NCBI RefSeq assembly: GCF_040802235.1
Contig: NC_133156.1
Span: forward strand, 24,137,343-24,201,342
Length of the DNA: 64,000 bases
Reading direction: 5' to 3'
Origin: Manis javanica
Lineage: Eukaryota > Chordata > Mammalia > Pholidota > Manidae
Shown here in pieces: positions 45,640-57,850 of this stretch. Made by a program: the position numbers and the translations under genes. The notes under the pieces are model-generated. The model worked only from the letters and a program-made list of their open reading frames with translations, searched no databases and was not told where the DNA came from. Each line of letters opens with the position of its first letter. Position 1 is the stretch's first letter.

Positions 45640-48100
45640 GCATGTTTACCGGGCTCAATAGCCTGTTCCATGGCTTCTCATTCAAATGCTGTCACACTGT
45701 CCATAGCAGACACACCATACCCATAGACTACTGGTCTCTGAATTCAGGCCAGATTTTAATAAACCATTGTAACTCTATCGTGGCTTCCCACCCCACATAG
45801 AATTATATGGTAATTGAAACTCCCATTTTATCCATAATTTTTGTACCCATTCTTAGGGTGCATACCCAGTAAAGTGGGGGCCTTGATCAGTCTCAATTAC
45901 CTGAAGTCAGTCAGAGACTACAAAGAGAAACTCCAAGCCTCTTTTGGTCATTTGATGGTCTGTGCAATGCATAGGAAAAGCAACCATAAGTCCAGTAGCT
46001 GTGTCCACACTAGTCATGGCATATCAATAACCTCTGGTATGGGCAGAGACCCAAAATAGCCTATTTCCCACCTGATGAGAGACATTGTCCCCTTATGTAT
46101 TGTTTCATGTTGCTGTGGGACTTGGTGTAAGTCTCCTTTAGAGTATATAATGCATTCTTACCAGGCTCTTATGACTTATTCAAAGGCCAAGGGCAGGCCC
46201 CCAAAATGTGCTACAGCCCACATTGTTTTCTGCCCTGCACGTAAAAAGTTTTGATATAACCATTTGGCCACATCAGAAGCCAGCTTTCCTTCCAGCCAAT
46301 GCACCTGCACCAAAGTGTCTGCTTCATCATTTCCTGGGGATGCCAGTGGTAAATGGCCTGTCACATGGTATACTATAATTGTTTTAATTTCACTAAAGGC
46401 CCCTAAGTCTTCCTACAGCTCATGCCCCTAAAGGGGTCAGTGATCAGCCAGCCAGTTGGCATGGTATAATTTTGGTAGTCACAGAGTCAAGCCTCAGTAG
46501 ATGGCCCAGCCATCACTGCAGACAACTAATGAGGAGAGCTCCTGGGTGATCCTGAGCCATACTGTCCACAACTGTGCCTTTCCTTCATTAGATTCCATCC
46601 ATATTGTGTCAGCCTTAGGATGGAAATCTAAGGCACCTCATTTCAGTGGCTGTCCATGGCTGGAGCCATTTGTGTACCATGCATCTTCCCTCCTGATAAT
46701 GGCTGTCTGCTACTAATGGCTCCGAAGAAAATTCTTATTGCCTTGCACTGATATAAGCATTGTAGTTCTCCACTCAAGGGGTTCATTGCTGGAGGTATGC
46801 ACCCCACTTGGCCAGAGTAGGCATCTATGCCACACCACTCTATGACCTTTGTGCCCACTTTTGTACCCACCAAGGAATGGAATAAGTGGTTATTACCGTT
46901 GTCAGGGCTGTTCTGCAGATGGACTCCATAGCCAGCAAAACATGGTACATGTCAGCCATTTGATTGTCCATGGAGGTGTATCAGACCTCTGCTTCTTCCC
47001 AGGGTTGTAACCAGAATATGATAGTTTGGTGGTGTCATTCAAGCCATGGCCACAGGCCCAAGCCATAATTGTCTTCAGTCACATGAACATCCAGCTCACA
47101 GGGCCTTGATATGCCTATCACACTCAAGGCATACACAGCCCTGACTGCCCACATTGCATCAGTAAGAAAAAGCACATGTCTCATCCCAGTCCCACCTGAC
47201 ACCCTTTCATACCAAATAGTATAAGGACTTCAGATTTTGTACCAAGTGTGGAATAAACAGTCTCCAGTAGCCTAAAAAACCCAATGTCTCTTGTAATACT
47301 GCAACAGTTGTAGGTATAGGGAAAGCCTGGATAGTTTCTATGACTACTTCTGGAATAACTTTAGTCCTTCCTGACCACACAACCCCCAAGAACTAGACTG
47401 AAAAACCAAGTCCCTGAGCCTTGGTGCTGTTCGTGGCCCCTTCCTCCTGTAGATGTTGCAGCAGTCTAGGTGCTTCACCTTCTAGGTCTGTAAGAGAATT
47501 AGAAGCAAGCATGACATCATCAATATAGTGGATCAGCCACACCATTTGTGGTTTCTCCCATGCTGCCAAGCCCTGGGCCACAAATCCATGACAAATGGTG
47601 GGACTAGAGATATCGCTGTGGATGGACAGTGAATGTCCACTGCTGGCCTTTCCACATTAAATCAAACTGCTCCTGACTTTCCTGTGTATGTCAATAGAGA
47701 AGAAAGCATTAGCAGGATCCACAACATAATGAAATGTCTCTAGTTCATGACTGAGGGTGTCCATAAAGGCTGCTATAGAGGGGACAGCAGCATGCAGGGG
47801 GTAATGATTTTACTCCATTCTCTGTAATCCATGGTCATATGCAAGGTGCCATCTGGTATTTTCAATGGCCACTCTGGGGAATTAAAAGGGGTTTGAGTAG
47901 GCTTTATAATGCCCACCATTTCCAGTGCCTGGATGGTTTCTCCAATTTCTTTCTGCCCTCAAGAAAATTTTTATTGTTTGGGAATTTTCACCTGACAAAG
48001 GACAGGCAAAGCTCTGAGCAGGTGCTTAGCATGTCCCCTCAGAACTGCTTCCACCACACGTATCCACCTGAACTCACTTGCAGTGGTCTATGACCTTAGG
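45640..48100 (-). pseudogene. ERV pol remnant (reverse transcriptase, RNase H, integrase)
   Basis: Minus-strand order is correct for pol. The reverse transcriptase active site YIDD is at about 47516-47527, inside an open stretch 47393-47581. FLGYWRLFIPHL near 47270 marks the end of the polymerase domain. SPGNDEAD near 46330 marks the end of RNase H. An integrase core with the ETDQGPHFTGY-type second-Asp region lies near 45880. Frameshifts and stops occur throughout. The YIDD box and short connection resemble class I ERVs; I associate the protease/polymerase style with the HERV-I group, but only by recall. Confidence 0.8.
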
Positions 48101-48102
48101 CC

Positions 48103-48330
48103 CTACAGAATATCTACGCCCAAAATATATTTGGTAATTGGAAAGATGTACAGAGTATACTCTTTTGGGGGTAGATGCCCTATTCCTAATGGGATTAAGG
48201 CTTGTTTCATTCTAATAACCTTACCCCCATATTCATCAATAACAATGGAGGTCCCAGGAAACCAGTCAGTGTTGCCATAAATCAGAGAGCATCCTATGTC
48301 TACCAGAGCCAGGACACATTGCACATTCAA
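48103..48330 (-). pseudogene. ERV protease remnant
   Basis: A 76-codon open frame with the retropepsin layout: ALVDIGCS at its active-site position (Asp at about 48301-48303) and YILGVDIL at its end, where the second conserved Gly/hydrophobic stretch is expected. The catalytic triad normally reads Asp-Thr/Ser-Gly and is Asp-Ile-Gly here. It lies directly upstream of the pol remnant, as in a gag-pro-pol order. Confidence 0.78.
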
Positions 48331-48336
48331 TGAGGA

Positions 48337-48519
48337 CCAATGAATTGATATTTCAACATGTGGCCTCCTGTCCTCACATGGTCCCCCAAAATAGGTGCAT
48401 TGACCCTTTCCTCAGTCAAACCATCTCACCCAGTCATTTCCCTGTGAGAGACTAGGTGGGGTCAGCTAACTGTCGAGCAGGAAGTTCTGCAGACACAAGG
48501 GGTGGATTGTGGTTTTGTC
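48337..48519 (-). other. ERV sequence between protease and inserted L1
   Basis: Continues the minus-strand ERV upstream of protease, without a recognisable zinc-knuckle motif. The ERV is interrupted at 48520 by an L1 and resumes after 52322. Confidence 0.45.
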
Positions 48520-48536
48520 TCTGTCTTCTATTTCTT

Positions 48537-51500
48537 TTTGTTTTTTATTTTTTATTAAAGTATGATTGTTATACACTCTTATGAAGGTTTCACATGAAAA
48601 AACAATGTGGTTACTACATTTACCCATATTGTCAAGTCCCCACCCAAGTCCCCACCCATACCCCAATGCAGTCACTGTCCATCACTGCAGCAAGATGCCA
48701 CAGATCCACTATGTATCTTCTCTTTGCTAAACTATTCTCCCCGTGATCCCCCACACCATGTATACTAAACATAATACCCCTCAATCCCCTTCTCCCTCCC
48801 TCCCCACCTGCCCTCCCACACCCCTACTGTTTGATAAACACTAGTCTCTTCTTGGAGTCTGTGAGTCTGCTGCTATTTTGTTCCTTCAGTTTTGCTTCGC
48901 TGTTATACTCCACAAATGAGGGGAATTATTTGGCACTTATCTTTCTCCGCCTGGCTTCTTCACTGAGCTTAATGTCCTCCAGCTCCATCCATGTTGTTGC
49001 AAACAGTAGGATTTTTTCTTTCTTATTGCTGAATAGTATTCCATTGCATATATGTACCACATCTTCTTAATCCATGCATCTACTGATGGACACTTAGGTT
49101 GCTTCCATATCTTGGCTATTGTAAAAAGTGCTGCGATAAACATAGGGGTGCATATGTCTTTTTAAATCTGAGAAGTTGTATTCTTTGGGTAAATTCCAAG
49201 GAGTGGGATTCTCAGGTCAAATAGTATTTCTATTTTTCGTTTTTTGAGGGACCTCTATATTGCTTTCCACAATGGTTGAACTAGCTTACATTCCCACCAG
49301 CAGTGTAGGAGGGTTCCCGTTTCTCCGCATCCTCACCAGCATTTGTTGTTCATAGTCTTTTCAATGCTGGCCTTCCTTACTGGTGTGAGGTGATATCTCA
49401 TTGTGGTTTTAATTTGCATTTACCTGATGATTAGTGATGATGAGCAACTTTTCATGTGTCTGTTGGCCATCTAAATTTCTTCCTTGGAGAACTGTTCCTT
49501 CACATCCTCTGCCCATTTGTTAATCGGGTTATTTGATTTTTGGGTGTTGAGGCATGTGAGTTCTTTATATATAAAGGATGTTAACCCCTTGTTGGATATG
49601 TCATTTACAAATATATTCTCCCATACTGTAGGATGCCTTTTTGTTCTGTTAGTGGTGACCTTTGCTGTATGGAAACATTTAATTTGATGTAGTCCCATGA
49701 GTTCATTTTTGCTTTTGTTTCCCTTCCTCAAGGAGATGCCATCAGGAAGAAGTTACTCATACTTATATTCAAAGAATGTTTGCCTATGTTTTCTTCTAAG
49801 AGTTTTATGGTTTCATGACTTACATTCAAGTCTTTAATCCATTTCTAGTTTACTTTTTTGTATGGAGTTAAACAATAATCCAGTTTCATTCTCTTGCATG
49901 TAGCTGTCCAGTTTTACCAACACCAGCTGTTGAACAGGCTGTCATTTCTCCATTGTTATGTCCATGGCTCCTTTATCATATATTAATTGACCATATATGG
50001 TTGGGTTAATATCACGGCTCTCTAGTCTGTTCCATTGGTCTCTGGGTCTGTTCTTGTGCCAGTACCAAATTGTCTTGATTACTGTGCCTTTGTAGTAGAG
50101 CTTGAAGTTGGGGAGTGCAATTCCCCCTGCTTTATTCTTTCATCTCAGGATTGCTTTGGCTATTCGGGGTCTTTGGTGGTTCTATATGAATTTTAGGATG
50201 ATTTTTTCTAGTTCATTTAAGAATACTGTTAGTATTTTGATAGGAATTGCATTGAATCTGTAGATTGCTTTAGGCAGGATGGACATTTCGACAATATTAA
50301 TTCTTCCTATCCATGAGCACAGGATGCATTTCCATTTATTGGTACCTTCTTTAGTTTCTCTCATAGGTGTCTTGTACTTTTCACGGTATAGGTCTTTCAC
50401 TTCCTTGGTTAGGTTTATTTCTAGGTATTTTATTCTTTTAATACAATTGTGAATGGAATTGTTTTCCTGATTTCTCTCTCTGCTAGCTCATTTTTAGTGT
50501 ATTGGAATGTCACATATTTCTGTGTATTGATTTTGTATCCTGCAACTCTGCTGAATTCAGATATTAGATCTAGTAGTTTTGGAGTGGATTCTTTAGGCTT
50601 TTAATGTTCAATATCATGTCATCTGCAAACAGGGACAGTTTAACCTCTTCCTTGCCAATCCTGATGCCTTTTATTTCTTTGTGTTGTCTGATTTCTGTGG
50701 CTAGGACCTCCAGTAATATGTTGAATAGAAGTGGGGAGAGTGGGCATCCTTGTCTTGTTCCCGATCTTAAAGGAAAAGCTCTCAGCTTCTCACTGTCAAG
50801 TATAATGTTAGCTGTGGGTTTGTCATATGTGGCCTTTATTATTTTGTGGTACTTGCTCTCTATACCCATTTCATTGAGAGTTTTTATGATGAATGGATTT
50901 TGAATTTTGTCAAATGCTTTTTCAGAATCTATGGAGATGATCATGTGGTTTTTGTCCTTCTTTTTGTTGATGTGGTGGATGATGTTGATGGATTTTCAAA
51001 TGTTGTATCATCTTTGCATCCCTAGAATAAATCTTACTTCATTATGATGGGTGATCTTTTTTATGTAGTTTTGAATTTGGTTTGCTAATATTTTGTTGAG
51101 TATTTTTGCATCTATGTTCATCAGGGATACTGGTCTGTAATTTTCTTTTTTTGTGGTGTCTTTGCCTGGTTTTGGTATTAGGGTGATGCTAGCCTCATAG
51201 AATGATTTTGGAAGTATTCCCTCCTCTTCTATTTTTTGGAAAACTTTAAAGAGAATGGGTATTAGGTCTTCACCAAATGTTAAAATTCAGCGGTGAAGCC
51301 ATGTGGTCCAGGGGTTTTGTTCTTAGATAGTTTTTTGGTTACCAGTTCAATTTCATTGCTGGTAATTGGTCTGTTCAGATTTTCTGTTTCTTCCTTAGTC
51401 AGCCTGGGTAGTTTGTATTTTTCTAGAAAGCTGTCCATTTCTTCTAGATTATCCAGTTTGTTAGCATATAATTTGTCATAGTATTCTCTAATAATTATTT

Positions 51501-52305
51501 GTATTTCTGTGGTGACCGTGGTGATTTATCCTTTCTCATTTCTTATTCTGTTTGTGTGTGCAGGCTCTTTTTTTCTTGGTATGTCTGGCTAGGGGTTTAT
51601 CTATTTTGTTTATTTTCTCAAAGAACCAGCTCTTACTTTCATTGATTCTTTCTATTGTTTTATTCTTCTTGATTTTATTTAGTTATGTTCTACTGACTCT
51701 GGGCCTCATTTGCTCTTTTTCTAGTTTCATTAATTGTGAGTTCAGACTGCTTATATGGGATTGTTCTTCTTTCCTGAGGTAGGCCTGTATTGCAATATAC
51801 TTTCCTCTTAGCATGGCCTTGGCTGTGTCCCACAGATTTTGCAGTGTTGAATTATTGTTGTCATTTGTCTCCATATATTGTTTGATCTCTGTTTTTATTT
51901 GGTCATTGATCCATTGGTTATTTAGGAGCATGTTGTGCAGTCTCCATGTGTTTGTGGGATTTTTCATTTTCTTTACATAATTTATTTCTAGTTTCACTCC
52001 TTTGTGGTCTGAGAAACAGGTCGGTACAATTTCAATCTTTTTGAATTTACTGAGGCTCTTTTTGTGGCCTAACATGTGATCTATTCTTGAGAATATTCCA
52101 TGTGCACTTGAGAAGAATGTGTATTCTGCTGCTTTTGGGTGTAGAGTTCTGTAGATGTCTGTTAGGTCCATCTGGTCTAATGTGTTGTTCAGTGTCTCTG
52201 TGTCCTTACGTATTTTCTGTCTGGTTGATCTGTTCTTCAGAGTGAGTGGAGTGTTGAAGTCTCCTAGAATGAATGCATTGCATTCTATTTCTCCTTTTAA
52301 TTCAG
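48537..52305 (-). mobile_element. L1 LINE with 17-bp target-site duplication
   Basis: Minus-strand copy flanked by TCTGTCTTCTATTTCTT at 48520-48536 and 52306-52322. It is 3.77 kb long and 5'-truncated inside the ORF2 endonuclease. The endonuclease remainder is open at 51683-52336, reverse transcriptase shows SLFADDMIL in an open stretch at 50570-50944, and the ORF2 end lies near 49150-49350. The 3' UTR (48550-48830) differs from the young G-rich type: it carries TCAAGTCCCCACCC-type sequence shared with the old L1 at 52848. Broken in several places. Confidence 0.92.
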
Positions 52306-52322
52306 TCTGTCTTCTATTTCTT

Positions 52323-52847
52323 GTTCCTTGCATCACCCTATGTCTGGAACTGCTGCTCCAGTTTCAATTGCTGCCACAGTTACAAAAACATTTTATTCTA
52401 ATTTCCATCCAATTTCTTTTTATCCACTCCAACCTTTATTAAATCAGCCTCCATCTGAGTATCTGTGACCTTCATGGGCCCTTTAAACTCTTACTCTAAT
52501 TATCAGATTGCACTGTCTTCCATCCCTACATTGTCTCTGTCTCTCTGAAGTCTGCTACAGCATGAGTAACCACATTTATGTGTTGTCCTAAGTGAGGGGC
52601 AAGAAGAGCCACTAGGGACTCACAGAGGGATGGGTGAGCTGTTTGAAGCACCAATTTCTTCTTCTTTATTATAAACAACTCCTCATCTGAGCCATTATGT
52701 TCTGGGTTATAAATGGCATTTTTCATGCCCAACTCATATAACACCTTTAGATGTTTGAATTCATTTCCCATCTAGTGTGAAAAGATATTAAATCACCCTG
52801 AATAGGCCATACAGTGCAAAGCATAGCCATCATCCAATCAAGAAGGG
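52323..52847 (-). pseudogene. ERV gag remnant, continuation of the 41-48 kb minus ERV
   Basis: Restores the ERV after the L1 insertion. A charged open stretch at 52526-52771 is in the place where gag should be, upstream of protease. I cannot identify a specific Gag domain, so the call is positional. Confidence 0.4.
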
Positions 52848-52942
52848 AACTTTTTTATTAAAGCATCATCGATATGCAATCTTATGATGGTTTCACATAA
52901 ACAACACAGTGGTTTCAACATTCACCCATATTGTCAAGTCCT

Positions 52943-53140
52943 TGATGCCAGGGTTCTTATTCATGGAGCTGAAAAATGAACTTCACAAACACTCAAGGTA
53001 GGAGAGCCAGGTAGAGGCTTTTATTAAGAGATAAAGTGAAAAGACAGAGCTCCTGGCTCACATCAGGAGGGGACAAGAGAGTCTGTGGTTGGCTCATTGT
53101 CTAAGGGATTTCTCATCAGTTGAGGGTTTTCAGGAACATG
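52943..53140 (-). mobile_element. Truncated 3' LTR of the provirus
   Basis: Matches 55899-56096 of the 5' LTR, from the terminal GGCATCA (plus strand TGATGCC at 52943) through the polyadenylation signal to the stretch just before the TATA region. Similarity ends at about 53140, where gag sequence begins, so U3 is missing. Confidence 0.85.
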
Positions 53141-54397
53141 GCTAATGCTTCTGCCTTTCGGTTGTCTCTCCTGTCCTGGTCCATCTTTTCCTCCTCATCT
53201 CTATTATAGAAAACTGAGGTGGTGACCTTCAGGAGGCTCTCCAGATTTTATTCTGGGCCAAATGCCAAATTTTGTAACTTCCTCCTGATATCTGGGGCCG
53301 ATTGGGTGATGAATTTATCCTTGAGAAGGACTCGGCCCTCTGGGGACTGTGGGGACATGTGAGTGTGCTTCACGAGTGCCTCCCTGAGCCTTTCTAGAAA
53401 TACTGAAGGACTTTCTTTTTCTTGCTGCCTCATGGCTGATAATTTAGAATAATTTATAGGTTTTACTAGTGCTCTTTTCAGCCCTTCTAAAATACAGGTC
53501 ATAAAGTGGTTCCTGTACCAGTTATCAGCATCGTCTGTATCTTGGCCCCACTCTGGGTCAGTGAATGGCACTGCCTGACAGCCAGTGAGGACTTGGGTTA
53601 GCTCCTCTGGAGGTTTGCCACCTGCATTTATAGTAGGGCATTCATCTCCAAACTCTAAGGCTCCTCTGATTACTTTTTCTTTCTTCCCTCTGGTAAGGGT
53701 TTGGCTCAATATAAGCATAACATCCTTCCAGGCCAGTTCGAAAGTTAAAGTAAGTTCTTGGAAGGATTCTATGTACTTGTTTGGGTCATCTATAAATTTA
53801 CCCATGTCCTGTTTAATTTGCCTCAGGCCTTGGAGGGAGAAGGGGACATGTACCGGGCTGGTCCCCACTCTCTACTGGTTACTTCCTGTAAGGGCAATAA
53901 GGATGGGTATAACTGTCTTTTCTTCACCCCCTGGGAAACCTGGTCTGGTGATTGAGTCAGTAATGCTTGAGGTGGTAGTTCTCCTGTGGTCTGACTTTTG
54001 GGGTTCTTGCCAAGTGGACTTGGATCTAGATAAGGTGGGCATGGCAGAGCCAATGAGCAAGAATTAGGGTTTGGAGTATGGTCTGGAATTAATACACATT
54101 TTTGACATAGTTTTTTTCTTTCCCTAAGAGCAAAGAAAGCCTGTGCATGTGGGACTTATAACCATTTGCCCTTTCTTGCATCAAAATAAATCTAGCTGCC
54201 ATGATCTTATTATACAGCAATATATAGGAGGCCTTGGAAGGCCAGGCCTCTCCATCAGAGAGTTTGTATTAAGGCCAGGCTTGTGTGCAGAAGATAAGGC
54301 ACTTCTTCTTCAGGATCTGAGGATCAAATTGCCCCCAGTTCTTCAGAATGCATGCCAGAAGCGTGTCCAGTTTTAGACTTGAAGAGGATGCTCCCAT
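53141..54397 (-). pseudogene. ERV gag remnant (matrix, p12-like, capsid)
   Basis: The start ATG at 54395-54397 opens MGASSSSLK, a Met-Gly myristoylation signal as in gammaretroviral matrix, with further matrix-like helix sequence. A Pro/Ser-rich p12-like region lies near 53880-54050. The capsid region (53248-53868) includes PFSLQGLRQIKQDMGKF and, near its end, ESPSVFLERLREAL (capsid C-domain) and QSAPDIRRKL. A frameshift and a TAG near 53872 separate p12 from capsid, and TAA at 53248 interrupts the capsid end. In-frame coding continues beyond that stop to near 53140 before merging with the LTR. No zinc knuckle remains. Gag would build the virus particle; this copy cannot make a full protein. 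Confidence 0.85.
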
Positions 54398-55860
54398 CTG
54401 GTACAGAGAGAAAGACAGGTGTCCAGCACCTAATTGGCCTCTCTCTCTGTGAGGGAGTCCCCTCACAATTGGAGCCTGGGTGACAGTGGTCAATCTCCTC
54501 CTCTGCCAGGCCTACTGGGCTTAACCGCTCCTTACCAGCATGGCCTCTACCTTGCCTTGATTTCCTCTTGCCTTCTGACTAAGTGAGAGTTGCTTCAGAA
54601 CCCTGGACCTAGTGGGGACCTCACCAGTATGCCCTTACTTTACGCCTTCTGGGAGTCCTGATCCAGACCCTAGTTTCTCTGCACAGACTTTAGCACAGTA
54701 TAGTTGGGATCATTCTTTAAGAGGTCCCTGTCTGTCTGATAAGTGCAGGGACTATTTGACCTCTCACTGCCAGTTCCATGGGCTTCAGATAAGGAAATGC
54801 CATGGCCCCAGGAAGATTGCCTTCAAGGAAGAGAGATCAATAGAATAGAGCCATAGCTAGAGTTTAAATGGGGCCATTTACATGTACAGTTATGGAGGGG
54901 GGTGTCTATACTCTTAAATACCAGTTTCTGCCACTGCCTGAGAATTATTTAGCCAGTCACCCACTGTAGCAAATCTAATCTGTGAGACAAGAGGTCAGGG
55001 GTCATCTGCGACTCTCACATAGGCAGTAGCTTAGCCAGAAATTTAGTCAGCGCCATGGGATCAATCAGCCAGAGCCGAGATCCAAGGACCACTGTCTACT
55101 AATCTGGTCTGCCCTCGGAGTCCGCAGATTAGGATAGGAAAGTAGGAAAACGGCTCAGCCACTCCCCGATATTCCTGTCCATCCAGAGGTGGGGGAGCAA
55201 GGAGCAACAGACACCAGGAAACCTTTCACCCAAGACTTAAGACTGGTAGCCAATGCTAATCATCTTTTAAGTCACTAATGGGTGCCCAGACACATTTTTA
55301 TGAGATTTTTTAAAAGTGCAGCATTAAGGCAGGAATAAGAATGAAGTGTAGGTCTCCTACCTTGTGGTGGTGAGCATCAGATTCCATGAAACGATGAAGT
55401 TAGAGGCACACATAGAGCATGTAAAGGAAGTAAAAACATCCTTGCCTCACCCAGAGTCCATGGTGGACTGAAAAGTCAGGCTGGAAGAGTGAGAGAGAGA
55501 CACTCCCCATGGACACCCAGTCGGGCTGTCGGGGTCTGATTCCAGACACATGGGCCTTTGAGGAGCCGCTGAAGTGTAGCCTCAGCCTAGACTCTCGCAG
55601 TTGCTCATGGCTTTCCTCAGTCCCTTGCATCCAAGGAGAGCCTCTGAAAGGGAATCCCGGCCTCCACTCAGGTGACTTTCCAAGCTCCCAAGGGTGATGG
55701 GGGATCCACTGAGGGTGACGCAGGGGAACCTGTCACTTGAGACTCTGAGATCAGCAGTTGGGCTGGTCCCATTTAAGAGGCTGATGAGCACCCAATGCTG
55801 TGCCATAGACAGCTTCCTTCTATAAGGAGAGTGAAAGAAAAGGCAGGATTGGATGCGGAT
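54398..55860 (-). other. Proviral 5' leader
   Basis: About 1.4 kb between the primer site and the gag start, unusually long for a simple gammaretrovirus (packaging-signal region plus possible extra sequence). No frame of interest. Chance open frames here are not conserved protein. Confidence 0.55.
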
Positions 55861-55898
55861 ACTCACCTCCACAGTGATCCCCGATGAGCCCCCAAAGA
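55861..55898 (-). promoter_or_regulatory. Primer binding site (tRNA-Pro type) and splice-donor-like site
   Basis: Directly after the LTR end and a short spacer, 55877-55894 reads TGGGGGCTCATCGGGGAT on the minus strand. This matches the 18-base site complementary to tRNA-Pro at 16 of 18 positions. A GGAGGTGAGT splice-donor-like sequence follows at 55861-55870. Confidence 0.85.
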
Positions 55899-56474
55899 TG
55901 ATGCCAGGGTTCTTGTTCACACAGCTGGAGAATGAACTTTGCAAACACTCAAAGTAGGAGAGCCAGGTAGAGGCTTTTATTTAGAGATAAAGCGAGAAGA
56001 CAGAGCTCCCGGCTTATGCCAGGAGGGGACAAGAGAGTCTGTGGTTGGCTCATTGTCTAAGGGATTTATAATCGGTTGAGGATTTTCAGGAATGTGGGTG
56101 AAGGGCTAGGGGTGCAGACTTGTACCACCTGCCCTGCCCCCAGGATGGGCTGGGCTGTCTGTTTGCCAGGGCTGTTTACAGTGAAGTTGTGGGTTATGCT
56201 GAGATACTCTTCTTTATTTGCCGAAGACTCAAACATTCCAGGCCAAGTTGCTCCTGGCCTTTTGAGCTTTAACTGATCTCACCGAAGATGTCTATATTCT
56301 TACTCTGGTATCTCTACCCTGGAGAACTAGTGTGACTTTGCATAATGTTTAACACAGAGTTTTGATAGAGACTTCTTTGCACATTGTTTCATTGTTCTGA
56401 CTGTAATTATCTTGCTCTGTTTTTTCTCCGGAGGCCCTCACCCTACTCTGCCTAAACCTATGCTACCTGTCTCA
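55899..56474 (-). mobile_element. 5' LTR of the provirus (576 bp)
   Basis: Minus-strand ends are TGAGACAGG (56474) and GGCATCA (55899). A TATAAA box lies at 56065-56070 and AATAAA at 55976-55981, about 90 bp apart, as expected for U3-R-U5. The inner half is duplicated in the truncated 3' LTR. Confidence 0.9.
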
Positions 56475-56911
56475 TCCTCGCCCCTTCTACTGTGGTCACA
56501 GTCTATCAGCATAGGAAGATGTTATACAGTAATTTGTTGTCTTCTCTTTGGTGTAATGCCTTCCTGTGACTTACCTGTATTGTGATTGAGAATTATAGTT
56601 CCTCTTTATTTCTCCTTCCCTCCACAACCCTTCCCCTTTGGTAACCACTGGTCACGTCTTGGTGTCTGTGAGTCCGCTGTATTTTGTTATATCAGTTTTG
56701 CTTCATTTTTCTACTCCCCCATGGTAACCACCAGTTACTTCTATGTGTCAATGAGTCTACTGTTGTTTTGTTCATTTTGTTTTTCTTTGTGGTTAGATTC
56801 CACATGAGTGAAATTTTATGTTATTTTTTTCCCCATCTGGCTTATTTCACTTAGCATAATGCCCTTCAGGTCCACCCATGTGGACGATTATTTCTCATGG
56901 CAGGATTTCTT

Positions 56912-57850
56912 TGGGAGGCAGGGACCGTAGGTTTAGACACAGTAGGGTGAGGGCCCCCAGAAAAAGATGCCTACCAAAACTCCATATTAAACAATTAAGC
57001 AAAGTCAGAGTCACATTAAATCTCTAAAGTAAAAATCAAACTAGGAATATAAGCATTCTTCTGTGAGATTAATTAAAACTAAAAAGCCAGAAGTAACTTG
57101 GACTGGAATGTTTGAATATCCCCCAGATAAGAATACACCTTGGCATAACCCATGTCTTTATTGTGTCAATTATGCCAGGCTATTGTAAGATATACTTTAA
57201 CCTCCTAAAAGGCCCAGCTTATTTTCTTTAACTTTACCCAGATGCTGTTTTTCTTCCTCCAGCCCTAAGTCAAATAATTTGCAACCTGGACAATTAATAA
57301 TGGCAAGAAAACCCAATCATAAACAGCATAGTGAAAACAGGAAGGACTCCATCTTAAAGACAAGATTGCATTTTTAAACTCAAGAAATCAAAAAGTAAGT
57401 TTCTTAACAAAACAGACAATAACTCAGCCCACCTTGGGAGCAGAACAGGCAGTCTTGATTGACATGCTCCCAGACCAAGAAGCTACTCTTCTGGGAAAGA
57501 ATCTGCTCCCAGACTGAGGAGCTGCTATTCTGGAAAAGAATCAAAGCAGTAAATTTCTTGTGTTGATAACTTTGCAAAAAGCTTGGAAGACTGATAAGAA
57601 ACTTAGTGTCTCTTCAAAGATATACATTTGGGGACCTTTTGGCAGGTCTGCATCCCTAGCCCTTTGTCTCTTAACTGCCTATAAAACCCCTAGATAATGC
57701 ATAACTATGGATGCTCGTGTCCCCTCCTGGCACAAGCCAGGAGCTCTTTCCTCATATTTTGTCCCTAAATAAAAGCCTCTCCTTGGCTCTGCTACCTTGA
57801 GTGTTTGCTAAACTCATTCTTTGACTCCACAAATAAGAACTCCGGCATCA
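56912..57850 (+). mobile_element. Solo LTR, plus strand (939 bp), related family
   Basis: Shares the GGTTTAGACACAGTAGGGTGAGGGCC start with the inverse of about 56430-56460 and the U5 end (CTACCTTGAGTGTTTGC ... GGCATCA) with the proviral LTRs, but its U3 is longer. TATAAAA is at 57680-57686 and AATAAA at 57768-57773. It interrupts the old L1. I could not find a convincing 4-bp duplication, so the left end (TG at 56912) may be off by a few bases. Confidence 0.82.

Larger units (their letters stand above)
52943..56474 (-). mobile_element. Internally deleted gammaretrovirus-like provirus
   Basis: A 3.5-kb minus-strand ERV flanked by the 4-bp direct repeat TCCT (52939-52942 and 56475-56478), the duplication size expected of gammaretroviral integration. 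Its parts in order are a 576-bp 5' LTR, a tRNA-Pro-type primer site, a leader, gag (matrix start to capsid end) and a truncated 3' LTR. Protease, pol, env and most of the 3' U3 are absent: the gag reading passes straight into LTR sequence near 53140. It is a non-coding relic with respect to replication functions. Confidence 0.88.

Noticed and set aside
55509-55944. Open frames in the proviral leader as an extra viral gene
   Set aside because: They are short, occur on both strands and show no recognisable motif.
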